Of a stretch of DNA of 64,000 nucleotides, positions 18,088-27,467 are shown piece after piece. Location of the stretch: NCBI RefSeq assembly GCF_017744155.1, contig NZ_JAGHQT010000007.1, forward strand, positions 117,353-181,352. Direction: 5' to 3'. Numbering within the stretch: position 1 is the stretch's first letter; every line of letters starts with the position of its first letter. This stretch comes from Endozoicomonas sp. G2_1. Its GTDB lineage: Bacteria; Pseudomonadota; Gammaproteobacteria; Enterobacterales; Alteromonadaceae. The notes below the pieces were generated by a model. The model made no database searches. It worked only from the letters and a program-made list of their open reading frames with translations, and had not been told where the DNA came from. A program made the translations under genes and the position numbers.

Positions 18088-19995
18088 TTATTGATTAGGT
18101 AACTCTCGATGATAATACCTAAGTTCAGTCACTGGTCTTAGTGCTTCATTTGCCTCAGGCTTACTGGCAACGTTTGGATTTGGTCCAATAATCAAACTTT
18201 CTATCCAGTTATCGCCGGCATCAAGTAAGCGCGGTGTCGCTAAATTATTAATTAAACCCCGGGTGTCGAGTTCAGGCAAAACTCGGTCGGCAACAAACTG
18301 CACTCTCGGTTGTACCGCAGGGTCTGCAACTCTGCCTCGTTGGCCCCATGTGATAATAAAATCTAGCGCACTAACGTTGTCACCTTGAGGGCGATTAGTA
18401 ATAGTTGTATCTCGCATTGCTTGATATCGAGATTGCATCATTAGCTCTTCAAACAGAACGGCAAAATCTTCGCGAATGGTCGAGTAGCTGTAGTATTCGT
18501 TGGCGCGATCTGTGGTGTAAAACGTCACTATGTCAGCAGGTTGGTATGCCCGTTGAGTCGCGTTTGCGGTTTCACCAGCAAAGCTCACTTGCGCCAAACC
18601 ACGCATTTCTTGATTAAATAAAGGCAGGCGACTTTCAAGTAAGTTCGATTGAGTATTATTGGGCTGAGCTGCAGTTAAGACACTGTCATTGCGATTGAGC
18701 TGGCTCCACCGACTACTTGGGAAAAAGTCATTGGCATGGGCGAGCTCGTGGTACATTAACGATGCTAGGCTATAGAGACGATCGTTGGCAACGCGGCTAA
18801 CGCGACTGGTACGACTGACAAAGCGGCTGGCGAAGTCGTTGTTCAAGACATAGCGAAACGGCATTGAAAATTGTAAGTCGTTACTGAAGTTCGCTCTAAA
18901 ATCTGGCGCCTCATTTATCGTATCGCGCTCGTCTGGGGTTAACCAAAAATCATTAGGATCTAAATAAATAGCGCCGGTAGCCGCCCAGTAAAACGAGGGT
19001 CTAACGTCGTAAGAAATAACAACGGCAGTGGTTGCTCTAAGTAAATTTTTAAAATCGTTATTGGGGTCTTCGTTGGTTAAGAACTCTCTAAATCGATCCC
19101 CCATCCACTGATGAGACACCAATACTCGGTTCATAATATCGTCAACGCTCGGCGTTAAGGTTTCTTGCGCGATTAACGGTAATCGGCTCAATTGACAAGC
19201 GTTATTAAGTTGGTTCGAGTAAACACATGCCGCTAGGTTATTGGCATGAGGTGAATTGGCATTGTAAGGAACAACTTTGGCAACGGGTTCATCAAAATAG
19301 GCATTATTGACAATTGCTGGCGCATCTTCCACCAATACAGAGACCGTATCACTGGCATTGCCATTGGCTAAACTGACTTCAAATACTAATAGCGTGTCTT
19401 GATTAACTTGCGGCGCATTAAAAAATACCGCGAAATCGCCATCAGTGTTGTTGTCGGTAAAGCTGACGCCAGGGCCTTGGACTTGACGCCAACGAATATT
19501 GGCTTGCTGGTTGTTGTCTGCTAAACCCGCTCGCAATGAAACCTTATTGCCTTCAACCACGGCGTGGCCGAGTCGACCATTAATGGCAACATCACCAGCA
19601 ACAACGTCAATGGTATGAGTGGCGGTGCGAGCATTACCATCTTGGCGATAACTGACTTCAAAACTATAGCTACCTGCGTCGCTTGCTGTGAAGGCTATCG
19701 CTTTGCTTTGACGCGCTAAAAAGTTAGCGCTAGGCCCCGAGGTTTGCCGCCACTGAATATCACTGATATTGCCAGACGCCAATAAGAACAAATCAACGGC
19801 TTGGCCAGTGTTGACGTTAGTGTCCATGCTAACAATTTGATTAGCACTGGAGGTTGGCGACGGCGTAGGTGCGGGCGCAGGAGCTGGCGGTGGCGTAGGG
19901 CTAGGCGCCAAACTAGTATCACTGCCTCCGCCGCCACAGCCAGCTAACCAAAGAGCACTTAATGTTGGCACAAGCCATTTGTTGATTTGTCTCAT
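18088..19995 (-). CDS. Lipoprotein with Ig/PKD-like repeats and an HELAH metallopeptidase-like motif
   Basis: A 635-residue lipoprotein. The lipobox LAGC gives the lipidated Cys at about residue 20, followed by a Gly run and a Pro-rich linker (to about 50). Two PKD/Ig-like beta repeats follow (about 55-130 and 135-220), each with an IxWRQxxGPxxxF motif. The C-terminal half contains LMYHELAHANDFF near residue 415, an HExxH zinc-site pattern with Asp instead of the usual third ligand nearby. This suggests a surface-anchored zinc metallopeptidase, but the family was not recognised. Confidence 0.65.
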   Translation of the reverse strand: MRQINKWLVPTLSALWLAGCGGGGSDTSLAPSPTPPPAPAPAPTPSPTSSANQIVSMDTNVNTGQAVDLFLLASGNISDIQWRQTSGPSANFLARQSKAIAFTASDAGSYSFEVSYRQDGNARTATHTIDVVAGDVAINGRLGHAVVEGNKVSLRAGLADNNQQANIRWRQVQGPGVSFTDNNTDGDFAVFFNAPQVNQDTLLVFEVSLANGNASDTVSVLVEDAPAIVNNAYFDEPVAKVVPYNANSPHANNLAACVYSNQLNNACQLSRLPLIAQETLTPSVDDIMNRVLVSHQWMGDRFREFLTNEDPNNDFKNLLRATTAVVISYDVRPSFYWAATGAIYLDPNDFWLTPDERDTINEAPDFRANFSNDLQFSMPFRYVLNNDFASRFVSRTSRVSRVANDRLYSLASLMYHELAHANDFFPSSRWSQLNRNDSVLTAAQPNNTQSNLLESRLPLFNQEMRGLAQVSFAGETANATQRAYQPADIVTFYTTDRANEYYSYSTIREDFAVLFEELMMQSRYQAMRDTTITNRPQGDNVSALDFIITWGQRGRVADPAVQPRVQFVADRVLPELDTRGLINNLATPRLLDAGDNWIESLIIGPNPNVASKPEANEALRPVTELRYYHRELPNQ

Positions 19996-19996
19996 A

Positions 19997-20392
19997 CTAC
20001 TTATCCTTTTTCTTTTCCCTGATACTTAGACCTAACTCTTGCCCTCTGTATTTCGCATAGTAAGTACCACCAATAAACATCATGGTGGCGAAAAATAGTT
20101 CAACCAGTGCCCATAGGCGTTCATCAGCTGACACCCATAATGCGGTTAAACTGTGCAAAAAGTAAATCATGACGACAAAGTTAGACCAAGCATAGGTATA
20201 GGGGTTACCGGTCAGTAACCCTTTTAATGGGAATAACAGTGGTAAGGTAAACATGACTAACGAAAGTGTTGGTGACAGACTTGGTGAGTCTGTTAACACG
20301 ATGAGCCACAGCGGCATAAAAAACAACAGGCCAAAATAGCCGGTAAGAGCGAGCTTTTTATACGTACTGGTGGCGAATGATTGTTTGCTCAT
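19997..20392 (-). CDS. DUF2069 membrane protein
   Basis: A 131-residue inner-membrane protein with four predicted helices (about 16-33, 42-58, 66-86, 93-113) and a basic C-terminal tail. The sequence YAWSNFVVMIYFLHSLTALWV is the conserved DUF2069 core. Function unknown. It lies in a same-strand block bepA, arsC-like, DUF2069 and probably shares their transcript. Confidence 0.78.
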   Translation of the reverse strand: MSKQSFATSTYKKLALTGYFGLLFFMPLWLIVLTDSPSLSPTLSLVMFTLPLLFPLKGLLTGNPYTYAWSNFVVMIYFLHSLTALWVSADERLWALVELFFATMMFIGGTYYAKYRGQELGLSIREKKKDK

Positions 20393-20402
20393 GTTCTATT
20401 TT

Positions 20403-20744
20403 TTATCCTAACAGCGCTGAAACATTTTCAGGTGGACGGCCGATAATCGCAGTTTCACCATTAGTGACAATCGGGCGCTCGATTAATTTAGGGGTATTGA
20501 CCATTGCTTGAATCAAAGTTTGGTTGTCTGCACCTTTGAGGTTTTGCGCTTTAAATTCGTCTTCTTTAGTTCGCATCATCTCAATGGGCTCAAGGCCCAG
20601 CTGTGCTAGTAATGCTTCGATCTGAGCCTGTTCCAATGGCGTTTTTAAATACTCAACAATAGTTACGTCGGTGTTGGCTTGCTCGATCAACGCGAGTGTT
20701 TGACGGCTTTTTGAACAACGAGGGTTGTGATAAATAGTTAACAT
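20403..20744 (-). CDS. ArsC/YfgD-like reductase
   Basis: A 113-residue thioredoxin-fold protein of the glutaredoxin-dependent arsenate reductase family. It has the single active cysteine in YHNPRCSKSRQTL, the MMRTKEDEFK arginine loop and LIERPIVTNGETAIIGRPPE with the conserved Arg-Pro. Its place directly downstream of bepA is the same as yfgD next to yfgC in E. coli, so it is probably a YfgD orthologue and not a dedicated arsenic-resistance gene; no ars operon is present. Confidence 0.85.
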   Translation of the reverse strand: MLTIYHNPRCSKSRQTLALIEQANTDVTIVEYLKTPLEQAQIEALLAQLGLEPIEMMRTKEDEFKAQNLKGADNQTLIQAMVNTPKLIERPIVTNGETAIIGRPPENVSALLG

Positions 20745-20777
20745 CTTAATGACCTTTATCTTGTGATTGCGGGGAAA

Positions 20778-22247
20778 CTACAAACGTTTGATTTTTTGTT
20801 CTTGCGCTTGTAACTGTAAAATTCTGGCTTTTATCCGTTTGCGAACAATCGGTTGTTTATCCGCGTAATTATAGGCGGTTTGCAGTTCATCAACGGCTTG
20901 ACTGTATCCGCCCAGCAGCGCCAAGACCTCTGCTTTAGTCGCATGCATTAGCGCGGTTTCTTCTTGCTTGCGATAAACCGTGGTTAATAAATCATAAGCG
21001 ACGAAGTGGTTAGGTTTGACTAGCAGGAAGTCATTGAGCAATTGCGAAGCTTGCTCGTACTGCTTGTTTTCTTGCAATACATTGGCGTAGTTTAACGCAA
21101 CCACTTGGTTGTTGGGCATTAACTTGTTGAGCTTGTCGAGCATCGCTAGGGCTTTGTCAAAGCGTTTGGTCTGAATGTAAGCATCTGACAATGCATCGAC
21201 ATAAAACAAGTTCAATTGATCTGACTGATACAAGGATTCAAGTAGTTTTTGCGCTTTGTTAAATTGACGGTCTCTAAAGTAGGAGAGTGCTAAGCCATAT
21301 TGTGCTGCCGCTCTAATAGCATATTTGTTTCGCTCAATAACATCTTGATAGTAGGCAATGTTTTGTTCTACTTCACCTTGATAACGAGCAGCAATTCTCG
21401 CTTTGCTCAACTCAAAATCAAGTGATGGCGCTAAATGAATATAAGGGTAGGCTTGTGCTCGACCCCTGGCATCACTGATGCGAGATTCTGGTAATGGGTG
21501 AGTGAGCAGCATTGCTGGTGGCTTGGTGCGATAGCGATATTTTTCAGCAAGCTTGCCAAAAAACTCTGCACTGGCGTGTGGATTAAAGCCACTATTGGCC
21601 AGCAGGGCGATACCAACTCGATCGGCTTCTTTTTCATTACCACGAGTATAATTGATACTGGCCTGTTGGCCGGCCGCTAAACTGGTACTCAAGGCAGCAA
21701 AGCCGACGCCAGGGTTAACTAAGGTCAGCAACACCCCTGAAATCAAACCGGCAGTGGTTAAAGGTTGTGTGCGGCGCTGTGATTCTAGTCGTCGCGCCAA
21801 GTGACGCTGAGTAACGTGAGAGACTTCGTGGGCCAGCACTGATGCTAACTCACTTTCGGTATCTGCTTGGGTAATGAGGCCAGTGTGGACACCAACGTGA
21901 CCACCAAAAAAAGCAAACGCGTTAATCTCCGGGTTGTTGATCAAAAAGAACTTGAACGAGTAATTGACGTCGTTAGCGTTCTTGACCAGGCGATTGCCCA
22001 AGTGGTTTATATATTCGGTTAATACTGGATCGTTTAGTAGTGGTTGACTTGCGCGCAATTGGCGCATCGCGATGTCACCGATTTGTCGCTCTTTGTCAAT
22101 CGATAAAATACTGCCACCGGCTGAGCCAATCTCAGGAAGTTGGTTGCGGTTTGATTCTGCGCCGACAGAAGATACCGAAAAAAGCGCGGCGCTTAACAGG
22201 GAACTTAATAGCAGAGGTTTAAATTTAGGCAAAATAGGCGATCTCAT
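20778..22247 (-). CDS. bepA: Outer-membrane assembly metalloprotease BepA (M48, TPR)
   Basis: Periplasmic chaperone-protease that helps LptD assembly or degrades stalled forms. It has a signal peptide (about 1-30), an M48 catalytic domain with HEVSHVTQRH (zinc HExxH, about residue 140), the downstream EKEADRVGI third-ligand helix, and a C-terminal TPR region (about 310-480) of repeated helical pairs. The 489 residues match the family (E. coli BepA 487). It is followed by arsC-like and DUF2069 genes. Confidence 0.92.
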   Translation of the reverse strand: MRSPILPKFKPLLLSSLLSAALFSVSSVGAESNRNQLPEIGSAGGSILSIDKERQIGDIAMRQLRASQPLLNDPVLTEYINHLGNRLVKNANDVNYSFKFFLINNPEINAFAFFGGHVGVHTGLITQADTESELASVLAHEVSHVTQRHLARRLESQRRTQPLTTAGLISGVLLTLVNPGVGFAALSTSLAAGQQASINYTRGNEKEADRVGIALLANSGFNPHASAEFFGKLAEKYRYRTKPPAMLLTHPLPESRISDARGRAQAYPYIHLAPSLDFELSKARIAARYQGEVEQNIAYYQDVIERNKYAIRAAAQYGLALSYFRDRQFNKAQKLLESLYQSDQLNLFYVDALSDAYIQTKRFDKALAMLDKLNKLMPNNQVVALNYANVLQENKQYEQASQLLNDFLLVKPNHFVAYDLLTTVYRKQEETALMHATKAEVLALLGGYSQAVDELQTAYNYADKQPIVRKRIKARILQLQAQEQKIKRL

Positions 22248-22268
22248 TTATTTGAATCATTTGGCGTA

Positions 22269-22880
22269 CTAATCTAGACCCGATGTTTGGGATTTTATTT
22301 GGCGTTTTTCCAATGCGTGATAAAATTCAGCAATGGTCAACCCGTCGGTATCGACAATATCAAATGACTGAGCGAGTGTGTTGATCAAGGCTTCAACTCG
22401 AAAATATGCATAACGCACCAAGGCTTTATCGGCTTGGTCACCACTGTTACAGGTGTAGATTAAAAACGACGAAAAATTAGTAATGCGAAACAGCATTTGT
22501 CTCGATTCAGGATACCAGTCGATAAACGGACACAGTGGGTGCTTGAGCAGTGTTTCATAAAGCGGTTGGCCGTTAACACATGGGTAACAGTGCAGCTCGT
22601 AGCCCATTTCATCAAAGCTATGACGCAAAAATATTTTTGGCTTAGTGGTGACGCTAATGGTGCCATCGAGACTTTTGTGACCCCCGAGCAGCTCGAGGTT
22701 CCACGTATTTTTGTTGAGAATTTGTTTATAAGCACTATCGAAACCATGGGTGAGAATACCGTCGAGGTCGCCAATAGAGGTAGAAGCCATGTGATAAATG
22801 GCGGAAACTTCGCCCCAGTTGAGCTTCTTTTTCAGCGCGTTGATTTCTTTTAAGTCTGGTTGTGCTGATAGTTCCGTCAT
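22269..22880 (-). CDS. Conserved-looking protein of unknown function
   Basis: A 203-residue soluble protein that I do not recognise. It starts at an ATG giving MTELSAQPDLKEINALKKK; an upstream TTG at 22955 lacks a ribosome site. There is no signal peptide or membrane helix. The sequence has a helical N-terminus, a beta-rich middle with LLGGHKSLDGTISVTTKP, and a helical C-terminus. It lies 21 bp upstream of bepA and may share its transcript. Codon use matches the core neighbours. Confidence 0.65.
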   Translation of the reverse strand: MTELSAQPDLKEINALKKKLNWGEVSAIYHMASTSIGDLDGILTHGFDSAYKQILNKNTWNLELLGGHKSLDGTISVTTKPKIFLRHSFDEMGYELHCYPCVNGQPLYETLLKHPLCPFIDWYPESRQMLFRITNFSSFLIYTCNSGDQADKALVRYAYFRVEALINTLAQSFDIVDTDGLTIAEFYHALEKRQIKSQTSGLD

Positions 22881-22994
22881 AAATCTTGTTATTTTTATAA
22901 AATTAGCTCTGGGTAATGATTGTAATCGATTGTCGCAAATAAGATAATCAAACAAAAGACCTGTATTTAAATTAACGCATGTTTAAGGTTAATA

Positions 22995-23216
22995 ATGTTG
23001 TATCAGTATGACGCGACTGGCGATAAATGCCCGTTGCCTTTGGTTAAGTTGCGCGTTATTTTAAAAAAAATGCAATCGGGAGATAGCTGTTTGATGCAAA
23101 TTCTCGATAAAGGTTCGAAAAAAGATATTCCCGCCTTGCTGCTTCGCCAAGGTTATCAGTTTAGCCAACGCGAGCTAGCCAACAATGTCATCGAGTTAGC
23201 AATAGCCAAAGGATAA
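22995..23216 (+). CDS. TusA-family sulfurtransferase-like protein
   Basis: A 73-residue TusA/SirA-fold protein with the signature CPLPLVKLR (Cys near residue 12), the predicted persulfide-carrying cysteine. TusA proper acts in tRNA 2-thiouridine formation; this paralogue lacks a DsrE-type partner and sits 9 bp before a transporter gene, so the exact role is unclear. Confidence 0.83.
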   Translation: MLYQYDATGDKCPLPLVKLRVILKKMQSGDSCLMQILDKGSKKDIPALLLRQGYQFSQRELANNVIELAIAKG

Positions 23217-23225
23217 CGTTTTACC

Positions 23226-24299
23226 ATGGTTAATTTTTTTAGTAATTGGTACAAAGAAAAGTTCTCAGATCCGCATGCAGTAACGCTGGCGGTGATTTTA
23301 CTGTTAGCTTTTTTACTGATTTATTTCTTTAGCGCGTTATTAATGCCTGTATTTGTTGCGCTTGGTTTGGCATTTTTGTTGGATTTACCGGTCAATAAAC
23401 TGACTGATACTGGTTTGTCACGAAGTTTATCGACCAGTATTGTGGTCTCTTTGTTCATAGGTGTTGCCATGGTCGCTACTTTGGGTTTAATGCCAACAAT
23501 ATGGCAGCAGGGCACCAATTTAGCGCAAGAAGCTCCCCATATGTTGACGCAAGGGCAAGACTATTTAATGACTTTGCCTGAAAAATACCCCGAACTCGTT
23601 AGTGCCAGTCAAATTGAAAACATCATTGCCTTAGTGAAAGATAAAACTTTGGAATGGGGCGAAATTGTGCTTAAGGCGTCGCTCGGCTCTTTGTTAAATA
23701 TAGTGGCATTGTTGGTTTATTTGATTTTAGTGCCGTTGATGATGTTTTTCTTTTTAAAAGACAAAGCAGAGCTTATTGATGGCTTGAAAAAGTTTTTACC
23801 GAAAGAGCGCAGATTGGCATCACAAGTAGCTAATGAAATGAACCAACAAATCATGAATTACATTCGTGGCAAGGTGATTGAAATAGTGATCATCGGTTTT
23901 GTCACTACCGTTACTTTTGCTTTGCTTGGCTTACAATACGCTGTGCTACTTGGCGTGTTAGTAGGCTTGTCGGTACTAGTGCCATATGTTGGCGCGACGA
24001 TCGTGACCTTACCTGTGGTTTTGGTGGCACTATTCCAATTTGGCGTTGGTGCTGAGTTTGGCTATGTAATGCTAGCCTACGCCATTATTCAGGCGCTAGA
24101 TGGTAACTTGCTAGTACCGTTATTGTTTTCAGAAGCTGTTAACCTTCATCCGGTGATTATCATCATTGCAGTTATCGTTTTTGGTGGTATGTGGGGCTTT
24201 TGGGGGGTATTCTTTGCCATTCCTTTGGCGACCTTAGTTAAAGCGGTTATCAATGCTTGGTCAAATGTTCATGACCACGAGCAAGTTGCAGCATCTTAA
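23226..24299 (+). CDS. AI-2E family transporter (PerM-like)
   Basis: A 357-residue polytopic membrane protein of the AI-2 exporter/PerM superfamily. It has about eight helices, an N-terminal pair (about 18-55), the central amphipathic region with KYPELVSASQIENII, and the family-specific C-terminal block with LLVPLLFSEAVNLHPVIIIIAVIVFGGMWGFWGVFFAIPLATLVK. The transported substrate cannot be told from sequence. It is probably co-transcribed with the TusA-like gene (9 bp gap). Confidence 0.85.
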   Translation: MVNFFSNWYKEKFSDPHAVTLAVILLLAFLLIYFFSALLMPVFVALGLAFLLDLPVNKLTDTGLSRSLSTSIVVSLFIGVAMVATLGLMPTIWQQGTNLAQEAPHMLTQGQDYLMTLPEKYPELVSASQIENIIALVKDKTLEWGEIVLKASLGSLLNIVALLVYLILVPLMMFFFLKDKAELIDGLKKFLPKERRLASQVANEMNQQIMNYIRGKVIEIVIIGFVTTVTFALLGLQYAVLLGVLVGLSVLVPYVGATIVTLPVVLVALFQFGVGAEFGYVMLAYAIIQALDGNLLVPLLFSEAVNLHPVIIIIAVIVFGGMWGFWGVFFAIPLATLVKAVINAWSNVHDHEQVAAS

Positions 24300-24303
24300 T
24301 AAA

Positions 24304-24362
24304 GATCAGCTCACAGTGTAATGTGGCAACCAATAACTAGTTGTACTGTGCTTTAGTGAGCT
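24304..24362. other. Imperfect inverted repeat between convergent genes
   Basis: CAGCTCAC (24308-24315) pairs with GTGAGCTG, with ACAGT/ACTGT as an inner helper, enclosing about 40 nt. There is no T tract, so termination is possible but not clear. It lies between the AI-2E transporter gene and the convergent GGDEF gene. Confidence 0.4.
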
Positions 24363-24377
24363 GGCGCTAATATCTCA

Positions 24378-25709
24378 TTATTGACCGCAGACTTGGTTAC
24401 GTCCTTTGGCTTTCGCTTGATAGAGGGCTTCATCGGCGCGGTGCAGCAACTGGCTAATTGATTTGTCGCCTGATTTATTCTGCGCGATACCAATACTCGT
24501 CGTTAAACAAATACTCGGTACTTCAGTCTGATCATCTTTTAATTGATGGGTTTGTGGGTCCATATGAGGTAGGGAAATAGACAGCTTAGCTATTTGATCT
24601 CGAATCCGCTCTGCCAGTAATTTGGCATCTTCACTGCTAGTATCGGGTAAAATAATGCAAAACTCTTCTCCGCCTATACGGCCGGCAATATCGTGGGCGC
24701 GTATAGTGTTTTTGATGCATTGTGCAACTCGAATTAAGACTAAGTCACCGGTGTGATGACCGTAATTGTCGTTAATGGCTTTGAAGTAGTCTAAATCGAG
24801 AATTAGGGTCGATAACGGATAATTTGAGCGCTGACTTTGCTTAAAGGCTTTACCTGCCTGCTCAAACAAGTGACGACGATTGGCTAACTTAGTTAAATCG
24901 TCAACGGTTGCTTTGTGTTCGAGTTCTTTTTTGAGCTCAATCAGTTCAGTAATTTCGTGGGAAAATCCGATATAAGACTCAACCTCTTGGTTGTTGTCAA
25001 ACAACGGCACTTTGTTGGACCAGTAGTAATGTGCTTTGCCTTGTTCATCAACAAACTCTTCTTCGCCGGTAATTTGTTGACCGCTTTGAATAACCTTATC
25101 ATCCATGTGATCAAAATCGTTTTCAAACTCTTGTAATTCATTGGCTGTGCGACCAATAATTTCATTAATGTGGCGTTGAAATAGTTCGGTTGTTTTCTTG
25201 TTGACATACAAAAAGCGATGTTGCCTGTCCTTCATGTAAATATAGGCATCAACATTGTCGAGGACAGTGTCTAAAAGCTTTTGTTTTTGTTCGAGCTGGC
25301 GGGCGAGTATTTTGCGTTCAGTAATGTCGGTAGAAATACCCGACAAGCCAATGATATCGCCATGTTCATCGTAGATGGGTTGCTTGACAATCCAGTAGTA
25401 GCGCACTTCTCCAGTACGAGCAATGGTATTTTTTTCTTCTCTTTCAACCGTTTTCCCGTATTTGAGTACTTGTTCATCGTTTTGTTTAAGTTCGCTAAAT
25501 TCGTCAATAGAGAAAAAGTGACTATCATCTTTGCCAATAAAGTCTGCCATCGACACTTGAAAAAAGTTGAGTACAAATTGGTTGCCATAGGTATAGCAGC
25601 CATTGATGTCTTTAGTAAAAATATAGGAGCCGACATTGTTTAATGTCGCGTGCAATCGCGAGAGTTCCTTTTTCAGCGCTTGGTTTTCTTGTGTTAAATC
25701 TTTTTTCAC
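24378..25709 (-). CDS. Diguanylate cyclase with two PAS domains
   Basis: A 443-residue cytoplasmic signalling protein: a short coiled coil (about 5-20), PAS 1 (about 20-130, with the PAC-like YDEHGDIIGLSGISTDITERK), PAS 2 (about 145-260), and a GGDEF domain (about 275-443). The active-site motif is GGEEF within AGRIGGEEFCIILPD, compatible with c-di-GMP synthesis. The inhibitory RxxD motif is not evident five residues before GGEEF. GTG start. There are no membrane segments, so PAS ligands or partners would give input. Confidence 0.9.
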   Translation of the reverse strand: MKKDLTQENQALKKELSRLHATLNNVGSYIFTKDINGCYTYGNQFVLNFFQVSMADFIGKDDSHFFSIDEFSELKQNDEQVLKYGKTVEREEKNTIARTGEVRYYWIVKQPIYDEHGDIIGLSGISTDITERKILARQLEQKQKLLDTVLDNVDAYIYMKDRQHRFLYVNKKTTELFQRHINEIIGRTANELQEFENDFDHMDDKVIQSGQQITGEEEFVDEQGKAHYYWSNKVPLFDNNQEVESYIGFSHEITELIELKKELEHKATVDDLTKLANRRHLFEQAGKAFKQSQRSNYPLSTLILDLDYFKAINDNYGHHTGDLVLIRVAQCIKNTIRAHDIAGRIGGEEFCIILPDTSSEDAKLLAERIRDQIAKLSISLPHMDPQTHQLKDDQTEVPSICLTTSIGIAQNKSGDKSISQLLHRADEALYQAKAKGRNQVCGQ

Positions 25710-25857
25710 GTATGTTACTCATTAACATTGAAACCCGCGCTACTTACTACTGGGCTAGACGGAGGATTGATTCTAGACAGAGTGTTAGCTAGCGGTATGT
25801 AGTTTTATCGGACAAAATACCAATTAGTTTAATTATTATCCTAAGCTATTGATGAAT

Positions 25858-26115
25858 CTAGTCAATAGTTAACTTGACATCACTCATCGGAATACAACAA
25901 CAAGGCAATATTTCCCCTTCACCGACAAAAGCTAGTGGTTCACCTTGTGGGTAAGCTATTTGGCCACTGTCGAGCCGCACCCGACAAGCACCGCAAAAAC
26001 CATCGCGACAGTGATATTCAATTTCAATATTGGCCTGCTCAATACATTCAAGCAGATTATTGTGGTGTTCAAGGTAAATGATTTCTTGTTCATTGACCTG
26101 AATTTTTTTAGTCAC
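25858..26115 (-). CDS. yfaE: 2Fe-2S ferredoxin YfaE
   Basis: An 85-residue plant-type ferredoxin with CRDGFCGACRVRL and a later Cys in PCC giving the four-cysteine cluster site. In E. coli YfaE maintains and regenerates the diferric-tyrosyl cofactor of NrdB. Position 66 bp downstream of nrdB on the same strand supports that role. Confidence 0.9.
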   Translation of the reverse strand: MTKKIQVNEQEIIYLEHHNNLLECIEQANIEIEYHCRDGFCGACRVRLDSGQIAYPQGEPLAFVGEGEILPCCCIPMSDVKLTID

Positions 26116-26181
26116 GCGATTGAAGCTTAATTGAGATGGTGGCTGCCAGCTAGCGCATAGCTAGCAGCCCAGTGATTGTGA

Positions 26182-27312
26182 TTAAAGGTCGAAATCGTCA
26201 AAGTCGTCGGCAGATACCGCTGAATCAACCTGACCAACCAAGTAGCTTGAAATTTCACTTTCTTGCGGTGCTACTTGAACATTGTCACTGACGAGGTAAG
26301 CATTCATCCAAGGTAGCGGGTTACTCTTAATCGCAAATGGTGGCTCAAAACCAATTGCTTGCATACGCTGATTACTGATGTACTCAATGTACTGGTTTAA
26401 AATTTCGGCATTAAGGCCAATCATTGAACCGTCTTTAAACAGGTATTGCGCCCATTCTTTTTCTTGTTCAACAACGTCTAAAAAGATTTGCTTGCCTTGA
26501 TCTTTAAATTGCTCGGCAATTTCTTTCATTTCAGGGTCGTCTTTGCCCGACAACCAGTTGTTGAGAATGTGTTGAGTGCCAGTCAAATGCAAGGCTTCGT
26601 CACGGGCAATTAACTTGATGATTTTGGCGTTGCCTTCTAGTAGCTCTCGCTCAGCGAAAGCAAACGAGCAGGCAAAACTAACGTAAAAGCGAATAGCCTC
26701 TAATGCGTTGACTGAGCAAATGGCTAAGTACAAACGCTCTTTTAATTTGCGCTCGCTTACTTCTAAAGACTCACCTTCAACGTCGTAGACACCTTCGCCT
26801 TGTGATTGCAAAAGCTGGGTCGTGATAATGACTTTATCAAAGTACTCTGCGATGCTTGATGCGCGTTTTAAAATCGCTGGGTTAACAACAATATCGTCGA
26901 ACACTTCACCAGGCTCGGTGAATAAGTTGCGCAAAATATGCGTATAAGAACGCGAGTGAATAGTTTCGCTAAAGGCCCAAGTCTCGATCCAAGTTTCTAG
27001 TTCTGGAATCGATACCAATGGCAATAATACCGCGTTAACTGAACGGGCGGCCATACTATCAAGCAAGGTCTGATATTTGAGGTTTGAGATAAAAATATGC
27101 TTTTCAGAAGCGGTTAAACCTTGCCAGTCGGCCCGGTCTTTCGACACGTCAATTTCTTCAGGGCGCCAAAAAAACGACAACTGTTTTTCAATAAGTTTTT
27201 CAAAAGCATTGAATTTTTGTTGATCGTAGCGCGCAACATTAACACTGTTACCCAAAAACATCGGCTCGAGTAGGGCATTATTCGGTGTCTGATTAAAGGT
27301 GGTGTATGTCAT
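26182..27312 (-). CDS. nrdB: Ribonucleotide reductase class Ia, beta subunit
   Basis: The R2 subunit that carries the diiron-tyrosyl radical. The radical tyrosine is in [14 protein letters not shown], with the iron ligands Glu and His just before it, and a second ligand motif is in [12 protein letters not shown]. 376 residues, as in E. coli. The ATG at 27312 ([10 protein letters not shown]) is preferred: GAGAGG precedes it and E. coli NrdB starts the same way. It is the second gene of the nrdA-nrdB-yfaE locus. Confidence 0.96.
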   Translation of the reverse strand: MTYTTFNQTPNNALLEPMFLGNSVNVARYDQQKFNAFEKLIEKQLSFFWRPEEIDVSKDRADWQGLTASEKHIFISNLKYQTLLDSMAARSVNAVLLPLVSIPELETWIETWAFSETIHSRSYTHILRNLFTEPGEVFDDIVVNPAILKRASSIAEYFDKVIITTQLLQSQGEGVYDVEGESLEVSERKLKERLYLAICSVNALEAIRFYVSFACSFAFAERELLEGNAKIIKLIARDEALHLTGTQHILNNWLSGKDDPEMKEIAEQFKDQGKQIFLDVVEQEKEWAQYLFKDGSMIGLNAEILNQYIEYISNQRMQAIGFEPPFAIKSNPLPWMNAYLVSDNVQVAPQESEISSYLVGQVDSAVSADDFDDFDL

Positions 27313-27399
27313 TAACCTCTCCACTCAATATTGTTTCGACGGCAACAATATTGTTAGCAGTATTGTTATAGTTGATTGTATTTCTTTGTCTTTATCGTT

Positions 27400-27430
27400 G
27401 AAAACCGCAGTGAATAAAACTGCGGTTTTC
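27400..27430 (-). terminator. Hairpin in the nrdA-nrdB gap
   Basis: GAAAACCGCAG, a 9-nt loop and CTGCGGTTTTC form a perfect 11-bp stem, ending in TTTTC on either strand. It lies about 40 bp after nrdA and 90 bp before nrdB. It may act as a partial terminator that reduces nrdB read-through, or as an RNA-stability element. Confidence 0.6.
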
Positions 27431-27467
27431 AATTGTTTAGTCAGCTATTTTTAGTAAAAAACAGCGT

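Noticed and set aside
20403..20744. Arsenic resistance locus
   Set aside because: The ArsC-like gene stands next to bepA as yfgD does in E. coli, with no arsR, arsB or acr3 nearby.
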